64,000 nt of DNA from Variovorax sp. 770b2 (GTDB lineage: Bacteria; Pseudomonadota; Gammaproteobacteria; Burkholderiales; Burkholderiaceae_C): assembly GCF_900115685.1 (NCBI RefSeq), contig NZ_FOXJ01000007.1, positions 124,001 to 188,000 of the forward strand, given 5' to 3'. Both the position numbers and the translations under genes were made by a program. Numbering within the stretch: the stretch's first letter is position 1; each line of letters starts with the position of its first letter. Positions 26,555 to 37,594 of the stretch are shown here, piece after piece. A model generated the notes under the pieces. It was not told the DNA's origin. It made no database searches and saw only the letters and a list, made by a program, of their open reading frames with translations.

Positions 26555-27849
26555 TCGCGACGCTGCTGTTCGTCGCCTTCGTCTTGATGATGCTGGTGGG
26601 CGTGCCCATCGGCGCCGCGCTGGGCCTGGCGGGTGCCGCCTGCATCGCGCTGGCCAACGGCGACGCCCAATGGTTCGGCCTCCTGGCCGTGCCGCAGAAC
26701 TTCTACGCGGGCCTGGGCAAATACCCGCTGCTGGCCATTCCGATGTTCGTGCTGGTCGGCTCCATCTTCGACCGCTCGGGCGTGGCGCTGCGGCTGGTGA
26801 ACTTCGCGGTCGCCATCGTGGGGCGCGGCCCCGGCATGCTGCCGCTGGTGGCGATTGCGGTGGCGATGTTCCTGGGCGGCATCTCGGGCTCGGGCCCGGC
26901 CAATGCCGCCGCCGTGGGCGCGGTGATGATCGCGGCCATGTCGCGCGCCGGCTACCCGGCCGCCTTCTCGGCGAGCGTGGTGGGCGCCGCGGCGGCCACC
27001 GACATCCTGATTCCGCCCTCGGTCGCCTTCATCGTGTACTCGGTGCTGGTGCCCGGCGCCTCGGTGCCGGCGCTGTTCGCGGCCGGCATGATCCCCGGCA
27101 TCATGGCCGGCCTCGCGCTGATGATCCCGGCCGTGTGGCTGGCCCGCAAGCACAAGATGGGCGCGCTCGAAGCGACGCTGCCGCGCCCGCCGTTCTGGAA
27201 GAGCTTTCGCGAAGCGATCTGGGGCCTCGCGGCGCCGGTGCTCATCCTGGGCGGCATGCGCGCGGGCTGGTTCACGCCCACCGAGGCCGCGGTGGTGGCC
27301 GTGTTCTACGGCCTCTTCGTGGGCATGTGCATCCACCGGACCATCAAGGTGCGCGACCTCTTCGTGATCCTGCGCGAATCGGGCGAGCTCTCGGCGGTGA
27401 TCCTCCTGGTGGTGTCGCTCGCGGGCATCTTTGCGTACTCGCTTTCGACGCTGGGCATCATCGATCCGGTCACGCGCGCCATCGTGAATTCGGGCCTCGG
27501 CGAATACGGCATCCTGGCACTGCTGATCCTGCTGCTCATCACCGTGGGCATGTTCCTGGATGGCGTATCGATCTTCCTGATCTTTGTGCCGCTCCTGCTG
27601 CCCATCGTGCAGTTCTACAAATGGGACCCGGTGTGGTTCGGCGTGATCCTCACGCTCAAGGTCGCGCTCGGGCAGTTCACGCCGCCGCTTGCCGTGAACC
27701 TCATGGTCTCGTGCCGCATCGCCAAGGTGCGCATGGAAGAGACCGTGCGCTGGGTGGGCTGGATGCTGTTCTCGATGTTCGTGGTGATGGTGCTGGTCAT
27801 CGCGTTCCCCGAACTGGCGCTCTGGCTGCCGCGCAAGCTCGGCTACTGA
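26551..27849 (+). CDS. TRAP transporter large permease (DctM family)
   Basis: A 432-residue membrane protein with about 12-13 hydrophobic segments. The family segments 'GGISGSGPANAAAVG' and 'TDILIPPSVAFIVYS' are visible near residues 110-160, and 'GQFTPPLAVNLMVS' near 370. It is the sodium-coupled translocation subunit and works with the DctQ- and DctP-type subunits encoded on either side. Its start overlaps the DctQ stop, so the two are translated together. Confidence 0.93.
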   Translation: MIATLLFVAFVLMMLVGVPIGAALGLAGAACIALANGDAQWFGLLAVPQNFYAGLGKYPLLAIPMFVLVGSIFDRSGVALRLVNFAVAIVGRGPGMLPLVAIAVAMFLGGISGSGPANAAAVGAVMIAAMSRAGYPAAFSASVVGAAAATDILIPPSVAFIVYSVLVPGASVPALFAAGMIPGIMAGLALMIPAVWLARKHKMGALEATLPRPPFWKSFREAIWGLAAPVLILGGMRAGWFTPTEAAVVAVFYGLFVGMCIHRTIKVRDLFVILRESGELSAVILLVVSLAGIFAYSLSTLGIIDPVTRAIVNSGLGEYGILALLILLLITVGMFLDGVSIFLIFVPLLLPIVQFYKWDPVWFGVILTLKVALGQFTPPLAVNLMVSCRIAKVRMEETVRWVGWMLFSMFVVMVLVIAFPELALWLPRKLGY

Positions 27850-27887
27850 TTTTTTCGTTCCGCAATAGAACCCCGAGGAGACCTCTC

Positions 27888-28925
27888 ATGAAATTCCGCC
27901 GCACCCTGCTGGGCCTTGCCGCCGTCGCCGCCACGCTGGGCCTCTTCTCGACCGGCGCCATGGCGCAGGCCAGCTACAAGCCCGAATACAAGATGTCGCT
28001 GGTGCTCGGCCCGCCCACGCCGTGGGGCCAGGCCGGAAAGATCTGGGCCGACCTCGTGAAGGAGCGCACCCAGGGCCGCATCAACATCAAGCTGTACCCC
28101 GGCGTGTCGCTGATCCAGGGCGACCAGACGCGCGAGTTCAGCGCGCTGCGCCAGGGTGTGATCGACATGGCCGTGGGCTCGACCATCAACTGGTCGCCGC
28201 AGGTGAAGCAGCTCAACCTGTTCTCCATGCCCTTCCTCATGCCCGACTACGCGGCCATCGACGCGCTCACGCAGGGCGACGTGGGCAAGGAAATGTTCAA
28301 GACCCTGGACAAGGCCGGCGTGGTGCCGCTTGCCTGGGGCGAGAACGGCTACCGCGAGATCACCAACTCCAAGAAGCCGATCAAGTCGCCCGAGGACATG
28401 AAGGGCATGAAGATCCGCGTGGTCGGCTCGCCGATCTATTCGGACATGTTCACCGCGCTCGGCGCCAACCCCACGCAGATGAGCTGGGCCGATGCGCAGC
28501 CCGCGCTGGCGAGCGGCGCGGTCGACGGGCAGGAGAACCCGCTGTTCCTGTTCACCGTGCTCAAGATGCACACCGTGGGCCAGAAGTTCGTGACCACCTG
28601 GGGCTACGTGGCCGACCCGCTGGTGTTCGTGGTGAACAAGGAGATCTGGGCCTCGTGGACGCCGGCCGACCAGGCCATCGTGCGCCAGGCCGCCGTCGAT
28701 GCCGGCAAGCAGGAAATCGCGATCGCCCGCAAGGGCCTGGTGGAAGCCGACAAGCCCGTGCTGAAAGACATCGCCGCCATGGGCGTGACGGTGACCAGCC
28801 TCACGCCGGCCGAGCGCGATGCCTTCGTGAAGGCGACGCGGCCGGTGTACGACAAGTGGAAGTCGACGGTGGGCGCCGACCTGGTGGCGCAGGCCGAGAA
28901 GGCGATCGCCGCGCGCAAGAAGTAA
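27888..28925 (+). CDS. TRAP transporter solute receptor (DctP family)
   Basis: A 345-residue periplasmic receptor. The signal peptide ends at 'AMA-QAS' (about residue 27). The conserved arginine region 'MKGMKIRVVGSPIYSDMFTALGANP' near 165-190 supplies the arginine that usually grips the ligand carboxylate. 'WADAQPALASGAVDGQENP' follows. The ligand is probably an organic acid and cannot be named. A GAGGAGA ribosome site precedes the ATG, and a strong terminator follows the gene. Confidence 0.92.
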   Translation: MKFRRTLLGLAAVAATLGLFSTGAMAQASYKPEYKMSLVLGPPTPWGQAGKIWADLVKERTQGRINIKLYPGVSLIQGDQTREFSALRQGVIDMAVGSTINWSPQVKQLNLFSMPFLMPDYAAIDALTQGDVGKEMFKTLDKAGVVPLAWGENGYREITNSKKPIKSPEDMKGMKIRVVGSPIYSDMFTALGANPTQMSWADAQPALASGAVDGQENPLFLFTVLKMHTVGQKFVTTWGYVADPLVFVVNKEIWASWTPADQAIVRQAAVDAGKQEIAIARKGLVEADKPVLKDIAAMGVTVTSLTPAERDAFVKATRPVYDKWKSTVGADLVAQAEKAIAARKK

Positions 28926-28969
28926 GCAGCGTTTTCACAACACTGCACGGCCTTCGATGGCCGCGCCCA

Positions 28970-28995
28970 AGCCCCGCTCGCGGGGCTTTTTCTTT
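28970..28995 (+). terminator. Intrinsic terminator of the TRAP operon
   Basis: AGCCCCG, a CTCG loop, CGGGGCT and then TTTTTCTTT: a compact GC-rich stem with a T-run, 45 bp after the receptor gene's stop. Confidence 0.9.
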
Positions 28996-29173
28996 GCCGG
29001 TTGCGCACTTCCGACTGCAACGAAAATGGCGGGCGAAATCCTTGGTTTGCGGACCGCCCGATACCCTGCGGCAGCGGCGAAAAACACGCCTTCGATTTCA
29101 TGCCGCCGATGCGAATTGCTCTGGCAGACTGGTTTTCAACGCGCGTTTTCTCGCGCTTCGAGGAAGCCATTTC

Positions 29174-30229
29174 ATGCCCTTCTCTTCGCGTTGGAAAGCC
29201 GATCTTTCCTCGTTCCTTCTCGCGGGATTCGCTCTCTTGATGACCACCAGCCTCGCCCCGACCGCAGCGCGCGCCGCCGACGCCACCACGGTGCACACGC
29301 TGATCATCGACACCGACCCGGGCGCCGACGACGTGATCGCGCTGCTGTTCGCGATGGCATCGCCCGAGCGGCTGAAGATCCAGGCGCTCACCACCGTGGC
29401 CGGCAACGTGCCGCTGGCCAAGACCTCGCGCAACGCGCGCCTCGCGCGCGAATGGGCCAGGCGCCCCGACATCCCGGTCTACGCCGGTGCGCCGCGCCCC
29501 CTGTTGCGCACGCCGATCTACGCGGCCGACATACACGGCAGCGAAGGCATCACGGGCGTGAAGGTGTTCGAGCCGAAGCAGCCGCTGGCCGAAGGCAATG
29601 CGGTCGACTACCTCATCCGCACGCTGCGCGCAGCGCCCGAGAAAAGCGTGACGCTGGCAATGCTCGGCCCTGAAACGAACCTCGCGCTGGCACTGACGCA
29701 AGCGCCGGACATCGTGCGGGGCCTGCGCGAGCTGGTGCTCATGGGCGGTGCGCATTTCAACGGCGGCAACATCACGCCCACGGCCGAGTTCAACGTGTTC
29801 GCCGACCCGCATGCGGCCGAGATCGTGCTGAAAAGCGGCGTGCCGATCACCATGCTGCCGCTGGACGTGACGCACAAGATCCTCACGAGCCCGGAGCGCA
29901 TCGCGAAGCTGCGCGGCCTCGGCAACCAGGCCGGCAAGACCGTGGCCGACATCCTCGACGCTTACGTGCAGCACGACATGCAGTACTACGGCCTGCCCGG
30001 CGGCCCGGTGCACGACGCCACCGTCATCGCCTACCTGCTGCAGCCTTCGCTCTTCAAGGGCAGGCAGGTGAACGTGGAGGTCGACAGCCGCGAAGGCCTC
30101 GGCTTCGGCCAGACGGTGGTCGACTGGTACGGGGGCCTGAAGCGCCCCGCCAACGTGAACTGGATCGCCGAAGGCGATGCGCAGGGCTTCTTCGACCTGC
30201 TGACGCAGCGCATCTCGCGGCTGCCCTGA
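29174..30229 (+). CDS. Exported nucleoside hydrolase (inosine-uridine preferring family)
   Basis: A 351-residue protein with a Sec signal peptide (hydrophobic core 12-27, cleavage near 'ARA-AD' at about 34). The calcium-site motif of nucleoside N-ribohydrolases follows directly: D46-T-D48-P-G-A-D52-D53. Further landmarks are 'VAGNVPL', 'MGGAHFNGGN' and 'EFNVFADPHAA'. It would split nucleosides into base and ribose. Most bacterial members are cytosolic, so export to the periplasm is notable. It stands alone behind a terminator. Confidence 0.88.
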   Translation: MPFSSRWKADLSSFLLAGFALLMTTSLAPTAARAADATTVHTLIIDTDPGADDVIALLFAMASPERLKIQALTTVAGNVPLAKTSRNARLAREWARRPDIPVYAGAPRPLLRTPIYAADIHGSEGITGVKVFEPKQPLAEGNAVDYLIRTLRAAPEKSVTLAMLGPETNLALALTQAPDIVRGLRELVLMGGAHFNGGNITPTAEFNVFADPHAAEIVLKSGVPITMLPLDVTHKILTSPERIAKLRGLGNQAGKTVADILDAYVQHDMQYYGLPGGPVHDATVIAYLLQPSLFKGRQVNVEVDSREGLGFGQTVVDWYGGLKRPANVNWIAEGDAQGFFDLLTQRISRLP

Positions 30230-30366
30230 GTTTTCCCCGGGGAAGGCGCGGCGCTTCGTTCGGTCGCTTGGCACCGCCTTTCCCGCGCTTCGTCGCAATC
30301 CGATGGCGGTTGCGGCCCGGCACGGCAACCATGCGCACTCCACTGACCCCATCGAGGAGACCCGCG

Positions 30367-31398
30367 ATGCGCATCGCCTTCCGCCAGATCCTGCTGTTTG
30401 CCTCGGGCACGCTGCTGTCCTTCCAGTTGATGGCCGCCCAGGCCGGCTGGCGGCAGTTCAGCGTTCCGGGCGCCGCACCCGACGCCGCGCCGACCGTGGT
30501 CGCGCTCTACTACCCCACGCAGGCGACGGCCCGCACGACAGCCATGGGCCCGTTCACGGTCCAGGCGGCCATCCAGGCGCCGCCCGAGGACAGCTTCAAG
30601 GGATTGATCTTGTTGAGCCACGGCATCGGCGGCACCGAGTTGGGCCACAGCAGCCTGGCGGAGGCGCTCGCGCGGGACGGCTACCTGGTCGCGGCCATCC
30701 GCCATCCCGGCGACAACTGGCAGGACCAATCGCTGCTTCAGAAAGGCCCCAGCGTCTACTTCACGGAGCGGCCGCGGCAGGTATCCCGCGTGATCGACGC
30801 ATTGCTGCAAGACCCGCAGTGGAAGGACCGGATCGCCAGCGACGCCCAGGGCTTTCGCATCGGCGCGGTGGGCCATTCGGCCGGCGGCTATACCGTGCTG
30901 GCGCTGGCGGGCGGACGGGCCGACCTGTCGCGCATCCGCACGCATTGCGAGGACGAACGCGCTGCCGACCCGATCTTCTGCGGTGTGAACCGGAGCGCGC
31001 CATCGGCGGCCACCAGCCCGCCTGCGGTGTCGGTCCTGCCTTCGCTGCGCGACCCCAGGGTGCGTGCGATCGTGTTGCTGGCACCTGCAAGCGTCCTCTT
31101 CACCGCGTCTTCGCTCGCGGAAGTCCGGGTTCCCACGCTGATCTACGAGGCGGAGCAAGACCGATTCCTCGTTCCGCGCTTCCACGCCGAGTGGGTCGCG
31201 CAGAACATGCCCGCGGCCCAGCTCCACCGCATCCCCGATGCCTGGCATTTCGCATTCATGGACACCCCCAGCAGCGCCATCCCGACCGACGACGGCGATA
31301 TCAGAAGCGACCCGCCGGGCTTCGACCGAAAGGCTTTGCTCGCGCGCCTGGGCCGCGAGATTCCGACGTTCTTCGACAAGGCATTGCCCGGGAAATGA
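30367..31398 (+). CDS. Exported alpha/beta hydrolase (dienelactone hydrolase/PAF-acetylhydrolase-like)
   Basis: A 343-residue secreted hydrolase. The signal peptide ends around 'LMAAQAG' (about residue 25). The oxyanion segment 'SHGIGG' is at 84-89, the nucleophile elbow G169-H-S171-A-G-G, and a late acid and histidine in 'DAWHFAF' near residue 290. The ATG at 30367 is chosen because GAGGAGA lies six bases upstream. An in-frame ATG at 30331 lacks a site. The substrate is unknown; esters or lactones are likely. Confidence 0.82.
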   Translation: MRIAFRQILLFASGTLLSFQLMAAQAGWRQFSVPGAAPDAAPTVVALYYPTQATARTTAMGPFTVQAAIQAPPEDSFKGLILLSHGIGGTELGHSSLAEALARDGYLVAAIRHPGDNWQDQSLLQKGPSVYFTERPRQVSRVIDALLQDPQWKDRIASDAQGFRIGAVGHSAGGYTVLALAGGRADLSRIRTHCEDERAADPIFCGVNRSAPSAATSPPAVSVLPSLRDPRVRAIVLLAPASVLFTASSLAEVRVPTLIYEAEQDRFLVPRFHAEWVAQNMPAAQLHRIPDAWHFAFMDTPSSAIPTDDGDIRSDPPGFDRKALLARLGREIPTFFDKALPGK

Positions 31399-31431
31399 AA
31401 AAAGCCACGCTGCAGAACAGCGTGGCTTTTC
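31398..31431. terminator. Bidirectional intrinsic terminator
   Basis: GCCACGCTG (31404-31412), five-base loop, CAGCGTGGC (31418-31426), with an A-run before and a T-run after. It lies between the convergent hydrolase gene and the gltL gene and should stop transcription both ways. Confidence 0.9.
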
Positions 31432-31459
31432 CTGTCTTGGCGCCGCAGCGGCGAATCGA

Positions 31460-32209
<750 letters not shown>

Positions 32210-32232
32210 TTCTTTCTCTCCGGTTCAGCCAC

Positions 32233-32919
32233 TCAGCGAATGATGGCGATCTTCTTGTGCAGGCGCTTCACGAGCCACGACAAGGCATAACACATGATGA
32301 AGTAGACGACGGCTGCGAGCAGGTAGGCCTCGATCGGACGGCCGAAGTTCTTGCCTGCGGTCTCGAAGCCCTTGAGCATGTCGTAGGCACCGATGGCGTA
32401 GACCAGCGAGGTGTCCTGGAACAGGATGATGGTCTGCGTGAGCAGCACCGGCAGCATGTTGCGGAACGCCTGCGGCAGCACCACCAGGCGCATGTTCTGG
32501 CCGTAGGTCATGCCCACCGCCTGGCCCGCATTCACCTGGCCGCGCGGGATCGACTGGATGCCCGCGCGCATGATCTCGCTGAAGTAAGCGGCCTCGAACG
32601 CGACGAAGGTGATCACGGCCGAGATTTCGGAGCGGTAGTTCGAGCCGAGCGAGCCGAACAGCGAATAGAACGACGCCGGCACGAGCAGGAAGAACCACAG
32701 GATCACCATCACCAGCGGAATGCTGCGCATGCCGTTGACGTAGATGGCGGCGGGCGTGTCCAGCCACTTCTTGCCCGACAGCCGCATGAGCGCCAGGATC
32801 GTGCCGAAGATCACGCCGCCGATGGTGGCCACCACCGTCAGCATGATGCTGAAGTAGAAGCCCTTGACGACGAAGTTGCTGATGACGTCCCAGTTGTAGA
32901 ACGACAGGTCGAGATTCAT
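32233..32919 (-). CDS. gltK: Glutamate/aspartate ABC importer, permease subunit
   Basis: A 228-residue HisQ/HisM-type permease with about five membrane helices and the cytoplasmic ATPase-docking loop 'EIMRAGIQSIPRGQVNAGQAVG'. It pairs with the permease encoded at 33010-33741. The order receptor, permease, permease, ATPase is that of gltIJKL. Confidence 0.9.
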   Translation of the reverse strand: MNLDLSFYNWDVISNFVVKGFYFSIMLTVVATIGGVIFGTILALMRLSGKKWLDTPAAIYVNGMRSIPLVMVILWFFLLVPASFYSLFGSLGSNYRSEISAVITFVAFEAAYFSEIMRAGIQSIPRGQVNAGQAVGMTYGQNMRLVVLPQAFRNMLPVLLTQTIILFQDTSLVYAIGAYDMLKGFETAGKNFGRPIEAYLLAAVVYFIMCYALSWLVKRLHKKIAIIR

Positions 32920-33009
32920 GGTGCCTCCTGCCGGGCCGTCCCAAAGGAGGCGCGCGCCCCCTCGAAGGGCAGTGAAACGGCGTGGCCGCGAAGGTGGGGG
33001 TACGTCATG

Positions 33010-33741
33010 TCAATGACCTCCGCCGCCAGCACTGGCCGAAACGATGAAGCCCGGCACGCGGGTCTTCTTCTCGATGAATGCCATGAGCCGGTTGATCGCC
33101 AGGGCCGACACCACGTAGCACGCCGTCACCGCCAGGTAGACCTCGATGCCGCGCGAGGTTTCTTCCTGCGCCTGCATCGCGAACATGGTGAGCTCGGTGA
33201 CCGACACGGCGAACGCGACGGACGAGTTCTTGAAGATGTTCATCGTCTCGCTCGTGAGCGGCGGGATGATGATGCGGTAGGCCATCGGCAGGATCACGTA
33301 GCGGTAGTACTGCGTGGTGGTGAAGCCCACCGCCATGCCCGCATAGCGCTGGCCCTTGGGCAGCGCCTGGATGCCCGAGCGCACCTGCTCGGCGATACGT
33401 GCCGAGGTGAAGAAGCCCAGCGCCAGCACCACCAGGATGAAGCTCGGCACGCCCTTCATCACCGGGATCAGCGCCGGAATGACGTGATACCAGAGGAAGA
33501 TCTGCACCAGCAGCGGGATGTTGCGAAAGAGCTCCACCCATGCATTGCCGAACCGCACCAGCCACGGGCTGTCGGGCAGCGTGCGGATGATGCCGATCAG
33601 CGAGCCCAGCACGAGCGCCACGACCAGCGCCAGCAGTGCCACGGACACCGTCCAGCCCCAGGCCGAGAGCATCCATTGCCAGTAGGTCGGATAGTCCCCA
33701 CCCGGGTCCTGCAGGAACACCTGCCAATCCCAGTTTCCCAT
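33010..33741 (-). CDS. gltJ: Glutamate/aspartate ABC importer, permease subunit
   Basis: A 243-residue permease with about five membrane helices and the docking loop 'IAEQVRSGIQALPKGQRYAGMAVG'. The N-terminal 'WDWQVF' segment and its place directly after the receptor gene fit GltJ. A 91-bp gap upstream carries a terminator hairpin that probably lowers its expression relative to the receptor. Confidence 0.9.
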   Translation of the reverse strand: MGNWDWQVFLQDPGGDYPTYWQWMLSAWGWTVSVALLALVVALVLGSLIGIIRTLPDSPWLVRFGNAWVELFRNIPLLVQIFLWYHVIPALIPVMKGVPSFILVVLALGFFTSARIAEQVRSGIQALPKGQRYAGMAVGFTTTQYYRYVILPMAYRIIIPPLTSETMNIFKNSSVAFAVSVTELTMFAMQAQEETSRGIEVYLAVTACYVVSALAINRLMAFIEKKTRVPGFIVSASAGGGGH

Positions 33742-33776
33742 TTCTTACTCCTTCACCGTCTTCGACAAAACCGTCC

Positions 33777-33811
33777 CTTGAAAAGAAACGCCCACCGCGA
33801 AAGGTGGGCGT
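33777..33811 (-). terminator. Intercistronic terminator/attenuator after gltI
   Basis: On the minus strand ACGCCCACC and GGTGGGCGT form a 9-bp stem with a six-base loop, followed by TTCTTTT. It lies 22 bp after the receptor gene. Partial read-through would give the usual excess of binding protein over membrane subunits. Confidence 0.85.
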
Positions 33812-33832
33812 CATTCACGCAGCGACGCGTGC

Positions 33833-34732
33833 TTATTCCTTGGTGACGTACTCTTCCGCGGGCTTGTCGTTCGGGTTGGCCCAGGCGTTCTTGGTGGCTT
33901 CGCCCAGCGGCAGGTTGATCACGACGTTGGCCGGGGGAATCGGCTTCAGGAACCACTTGTCATAGAGCTTGGTCAGCTCGCCCGACTTGGCCTGTGCCTT
34001 GATGCTGTCGTCCACGGCCTTCTTGAAGGCCGGGTCGTCCTTGCGGATCATGATGGCGATGGGTTCCACGGCCAGCACGTCGTTCAGGATCTTGTAGTCC
34101 TTGGGCGACTTCGACTTGGCGGCCAGCGCGGCCAGGATCGAGCCGTCCATCACGAACGCGTCGGCACGGCCGGTTTCCAGCAGCAGGAAGCTGTCGGAAT
34201 GGTCCTTGCCGTAGACCTCCTTGAAGGTCAGGTTCTCGGCGCGCTTTTGCTTGCGCACGGTCTGCAGCGGCGTGGTGCCGGTGGTGGTGGCAACCGTCTT
34301 GTCCTTCAGGTCGGCCAGCGAGTTGATGCCCGAGTTGGCCTTCACGACGATCTTGGTTTCTTCGACGTAGGTGGTCACGCCGAAAGCCACGTCCTTCTGG
34401 CGGGTGGCGTTGTTGGTGGTCGAGCCGCACTCGATGTCCACGGTGCCGTTCTGCACGAGGGGAATGCGGTTCTGCGAGGTGACGGGCTGGTACTTGACTT
34501 CGAGCTTCTTGCCAGCGGCCTTCTCCAGGTCCTTGATGATGTTGGCGCAGACGTCGTAGTGGAAGCCGGTGTACTGGCCGTTGCCCAGCGTGTACGACAG
34601 GCCCGACGATTCACGCACGCCTTCGGTGATGGTGCCCGAGGCCTTGATCTTGGCCAGGGTGTCATTGGCCTGAGCGAAGGCGCCGCTGGTGGCGAGCGCC
34701 GCGATTGCCAATGCCATTGCTTGTTTTTTCAT
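33833..34732 (-). CDS. gltI: Glutamate/aspartate ABC importer, periplasmic binding protein
   Basis: A 299-residue receptor of the family-3 amino acid binding proteins. The signal peptide 'MKKQAMALAIAALATSGAFA' is cut before QAND. The mature part begins 'TLAKIKASGTITEGVRESSGLSY', followed by 'GFHYDVC' and the ligand-site segment 'VDIECGSTTNNATRQKDVAFG', where the threonines and arginine usually hold the amino acid. The ATG at 34732 has AGGAG upstream. A longer frame start exists but lacks a signal. Next to aspartate ammonia-lyase, it points to acidic amino acid use. Confidence 0.92.
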   Translation of the reverse strand: MKKQAMALAIAALATSGAFAQANDTLAKIKASGTITEGVRESSGLSYTLGNGQYTGFHYDVCANIIKDLEKAAGKKLEVKYQPVTSQNRIPLVQNGTVDIECGSTTNNATRQKDVAFGVTTYVEETKIVVKANSGINSLADLKDKTVATTTGTTPLQTVRKQKRAENLTFKEVYGKDHSDSFLLLETGRADAFVMDGSILAALAAKSKSPKDYKILNDVLAVEPIAIMIRKDDPAFKKAVDDSIKAQAKSGELTKLYDKWFLKPIPPANVVINLPLGEATKNAWANPNDKPAEEYVTKE

Positions 34733-34782
34733 GCAGAAAACTCCTGAGGGTGACTGAAACAGATACAACGAAATTCTAGACA

Positions 34783-34810
34783 TTCATATTTTGCGTGATA
34801 CCCGGACCAA
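34783..34810 (-). promoter_or_regulatory. Candidate gltI promoter
   Basis: On the minus strand TTGGTC (34810-34805), 16 bases, TATGAA (34788-34783). Both hexamers are moderate. The start codon lies 50 bp downstream. An alternative -10, TAGAAT, lies at 34778-34773. Confidence 0.35.
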
Positions 34811-34911
34811 CCCGGTGCATCCGGGGGGCATCCCGCCGTGCATTGCACCGGCCGCGCGCATTGGGGCGCCAGCCTGGTGCGATCCTGCCTCCTGGCATTG
34901 TCCGACTTTCA

Positions 34912-36362
<1,451 letters not shown>

Positions 36363-36366
<4 letters not shown>

Positions 36367-36470
36367 ACGGGGTTCCTCGGCTTAAAAAAAAGCACGCGAG
36401 TGGCGCGTGCCGGGAAGGCTGCTGTGACAGCGGTGAAAAACTGCCGCGACTGTAGTACTGCGGTGCTCAT
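36363..36470 (-). CDS. Possible aspA leader peptide
   Basis: A 35-codon frame beginning with ATG at 36470. It reads MSTAVLQSRQFFTAVT, continues with a basic stretch and ends in RVLFFKPRNPV. Its TGA stop shares four bases with the aspA start (ATGA), so the two would be coupled. The full stem of the intrinsic terminator lies inside its codons 21-29, so translating ribosomes would block formation of the stem. No clear ribosome site is seen before its ATG. It may instead be chance. Confidence 0.45.
36384..36410 (-). terminator. Terminator/attenuator in the aspA leader
   Basis: On the minus strand GCACGCG, a CCACT loop and CGCGTGC are followed by eight T. The T-run ends 17 bases before the aspA ATG, leaving no room for a promoter, so aspA transcription must pass it. 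It therefore either ends the upstream LysR transcript with read-through into aspA, or acts as a conditional attenuator. Confidence 0.85.
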
Positions 36471-36508
36471 GGCGCCAATGCTGAATCCGGGGGGCCCTAT
36501 GCGCGGCA

Positions 36509-36531
36509 TTTATAGATTGTGCAGCGCACAA
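36509..36531 (-). promoter_or_regulatory. Candidate aspA promoter with operator palindrome
   Basis: A -10-like TATAAA (36514-36509, minus strand) is preceded directly by a palindrome, TTGTGC-N3-GCACAA (36517-36531). No good -35 is seen, which suggests dependence on an activator or control by a repressor at the palindrome. The expected start site gives a leader of about 135 bases. Confidence 0.4.
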
Positions 36532-36539
36532 ATCCGGTG

Positions 36540-37532
36540 TCAGCGTGTCGCCGGCTGGGTGCCGACAAGGTAAGACCAGAGCGCGTCGGCCGTGCGCTTG
36601 GGCTGGATGCCCTCGGACACCGCCGCGACCTTGGCGGACCGGCCGTTGCCGGTCTTCACCGGCGCCGGGGCGCTCGGCCGCTCGCGGTAGGCACGGATTT
36701 CCATCGTCGCCTCCAGGCTGTCGATCTCGGGCGGCAGCGCGCTCACGAGCTTGCGGGCCTTGATCTCCTTGCGCACCGCGCTCTGCGGGAGGAAGGCGAT
36801 GCCGTGGCCTTCGAGCGCCATGACCTTCAGGCCCTCGGCCATGTCGGTCTCGTAGACCCGGTCCAGGTGGATGGCCGTGCCCGATTCCTTCAGCAACTGG
36901 TCGACCACACGGCCCAGGTAGGCGCCGGGCGCATAGCCCAGGTAGGGCAGCGGCTGGCCCGGGCGGCCCGGCAGCCGGAAGCGCGGCGCGCCGTCGGCAT
37001 CGGCCTTGACCCAAGGGGCCACGGTTTCCTCGCCCAGGCTCACCATTTCGTACTTGTTGTTGTCCAGCTGCAGCGGCTGCGAGGGGTGGTGGTAGGCGAT
37101 CAGCAGGTCGCAGCTGCCCTCGACCAGCCGCAGCACCGCGTCGTGCACGTTGAGCGCGATGAGCCGGCTCTTGATCGGCCCGAAGTGCTCGCGCAGGCTG
37201 GTCACCCACGAGGGAAAGAAGGTGAAGGCCAGCGTGTGCGGCACGGCGATCTCGATCACGTCCTGCCCGGCGGCCGAGTGGCCGCGCAGCATGGCCCGGG
37301 TGCTCTGCAGCGACTGCAGCATCTCGATGGCCTGGCTGTAGAGCGTCTGGCCCGCGGGCGTGAGGCGTGTGGGGTAGGAGCTGCGATCCACGAGGTCGGT
37401 GCCGGCCCAGCCTTCGAGTGCCTGGATGCGGCGGGAGAACGCGGGCTGCGTCACGTGCCTCAACTGGGCCGAGCGGCTGAAGCTGCGGGTCTCCGCCAAG
37501 CTGATGAAGTCTTCAAGCCACTTTGTTTCCAT
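36540..37532 (-). CDS. LysR-type transcriptional regulator
   Basis: A 330-residue LysR regulator: helix-turn-helix at residues 1-60 ('ETRSFSRSAQLRHVTQPAFSRRIQALE') and effector-binding domain from about 90. A basic, proline-rich extension at the C-terminus (about 285-330) is longer than usual. It lies upstream of aspA on the same strand and divergent from the amidase gene (62 bp gap), so either could be its target. Confidence 0.9.
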   Translation of the reverse strand: METKWLEDFISLAETRSFSRSAQLRHVTQPAFSRRIQALEGWAGTDLVDRSSYPTRLTPAGQTLYSQAIEMLQSLQSTRAMLRGHSAAGQDVIEIAVPHTLAFTFFPSWVTSLREHFGPIKSRLIALNVHDAVLRLVEGSCDLLIAYHHPSQPLQLDNNKYEMVSLGEETVAPWVKADADGAPRFRLPGRPGQPLPYLGYAPGAYLGRVVDQLLKESGTAIHLDRVYETDMAEGLKVMALEGHGIAFLPQSAVRKEIKARKLVSALPPEIDSLEATMEIRAYRERPSAPAPVKTGNGRSAKVAAVSEGIQPKRTADALWSYLVGTQPATR

Positions 37533-37594
37533 GAGTGACGATTATGCGAGCGCCGCGCCATACTGGGCGCCCCCTCCTTTTCCCGCATCCGCAC

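Noticed and set aside
28022..30229. A single 735-codon frame covering the TRAP receptor shadow and the nucleoside hydrolase
   Set aside because: The first part is a wrong-frame shadow of the receptor and crosses a strong terminator. The hydrolase has its own ATG and signal peptide at 29174.
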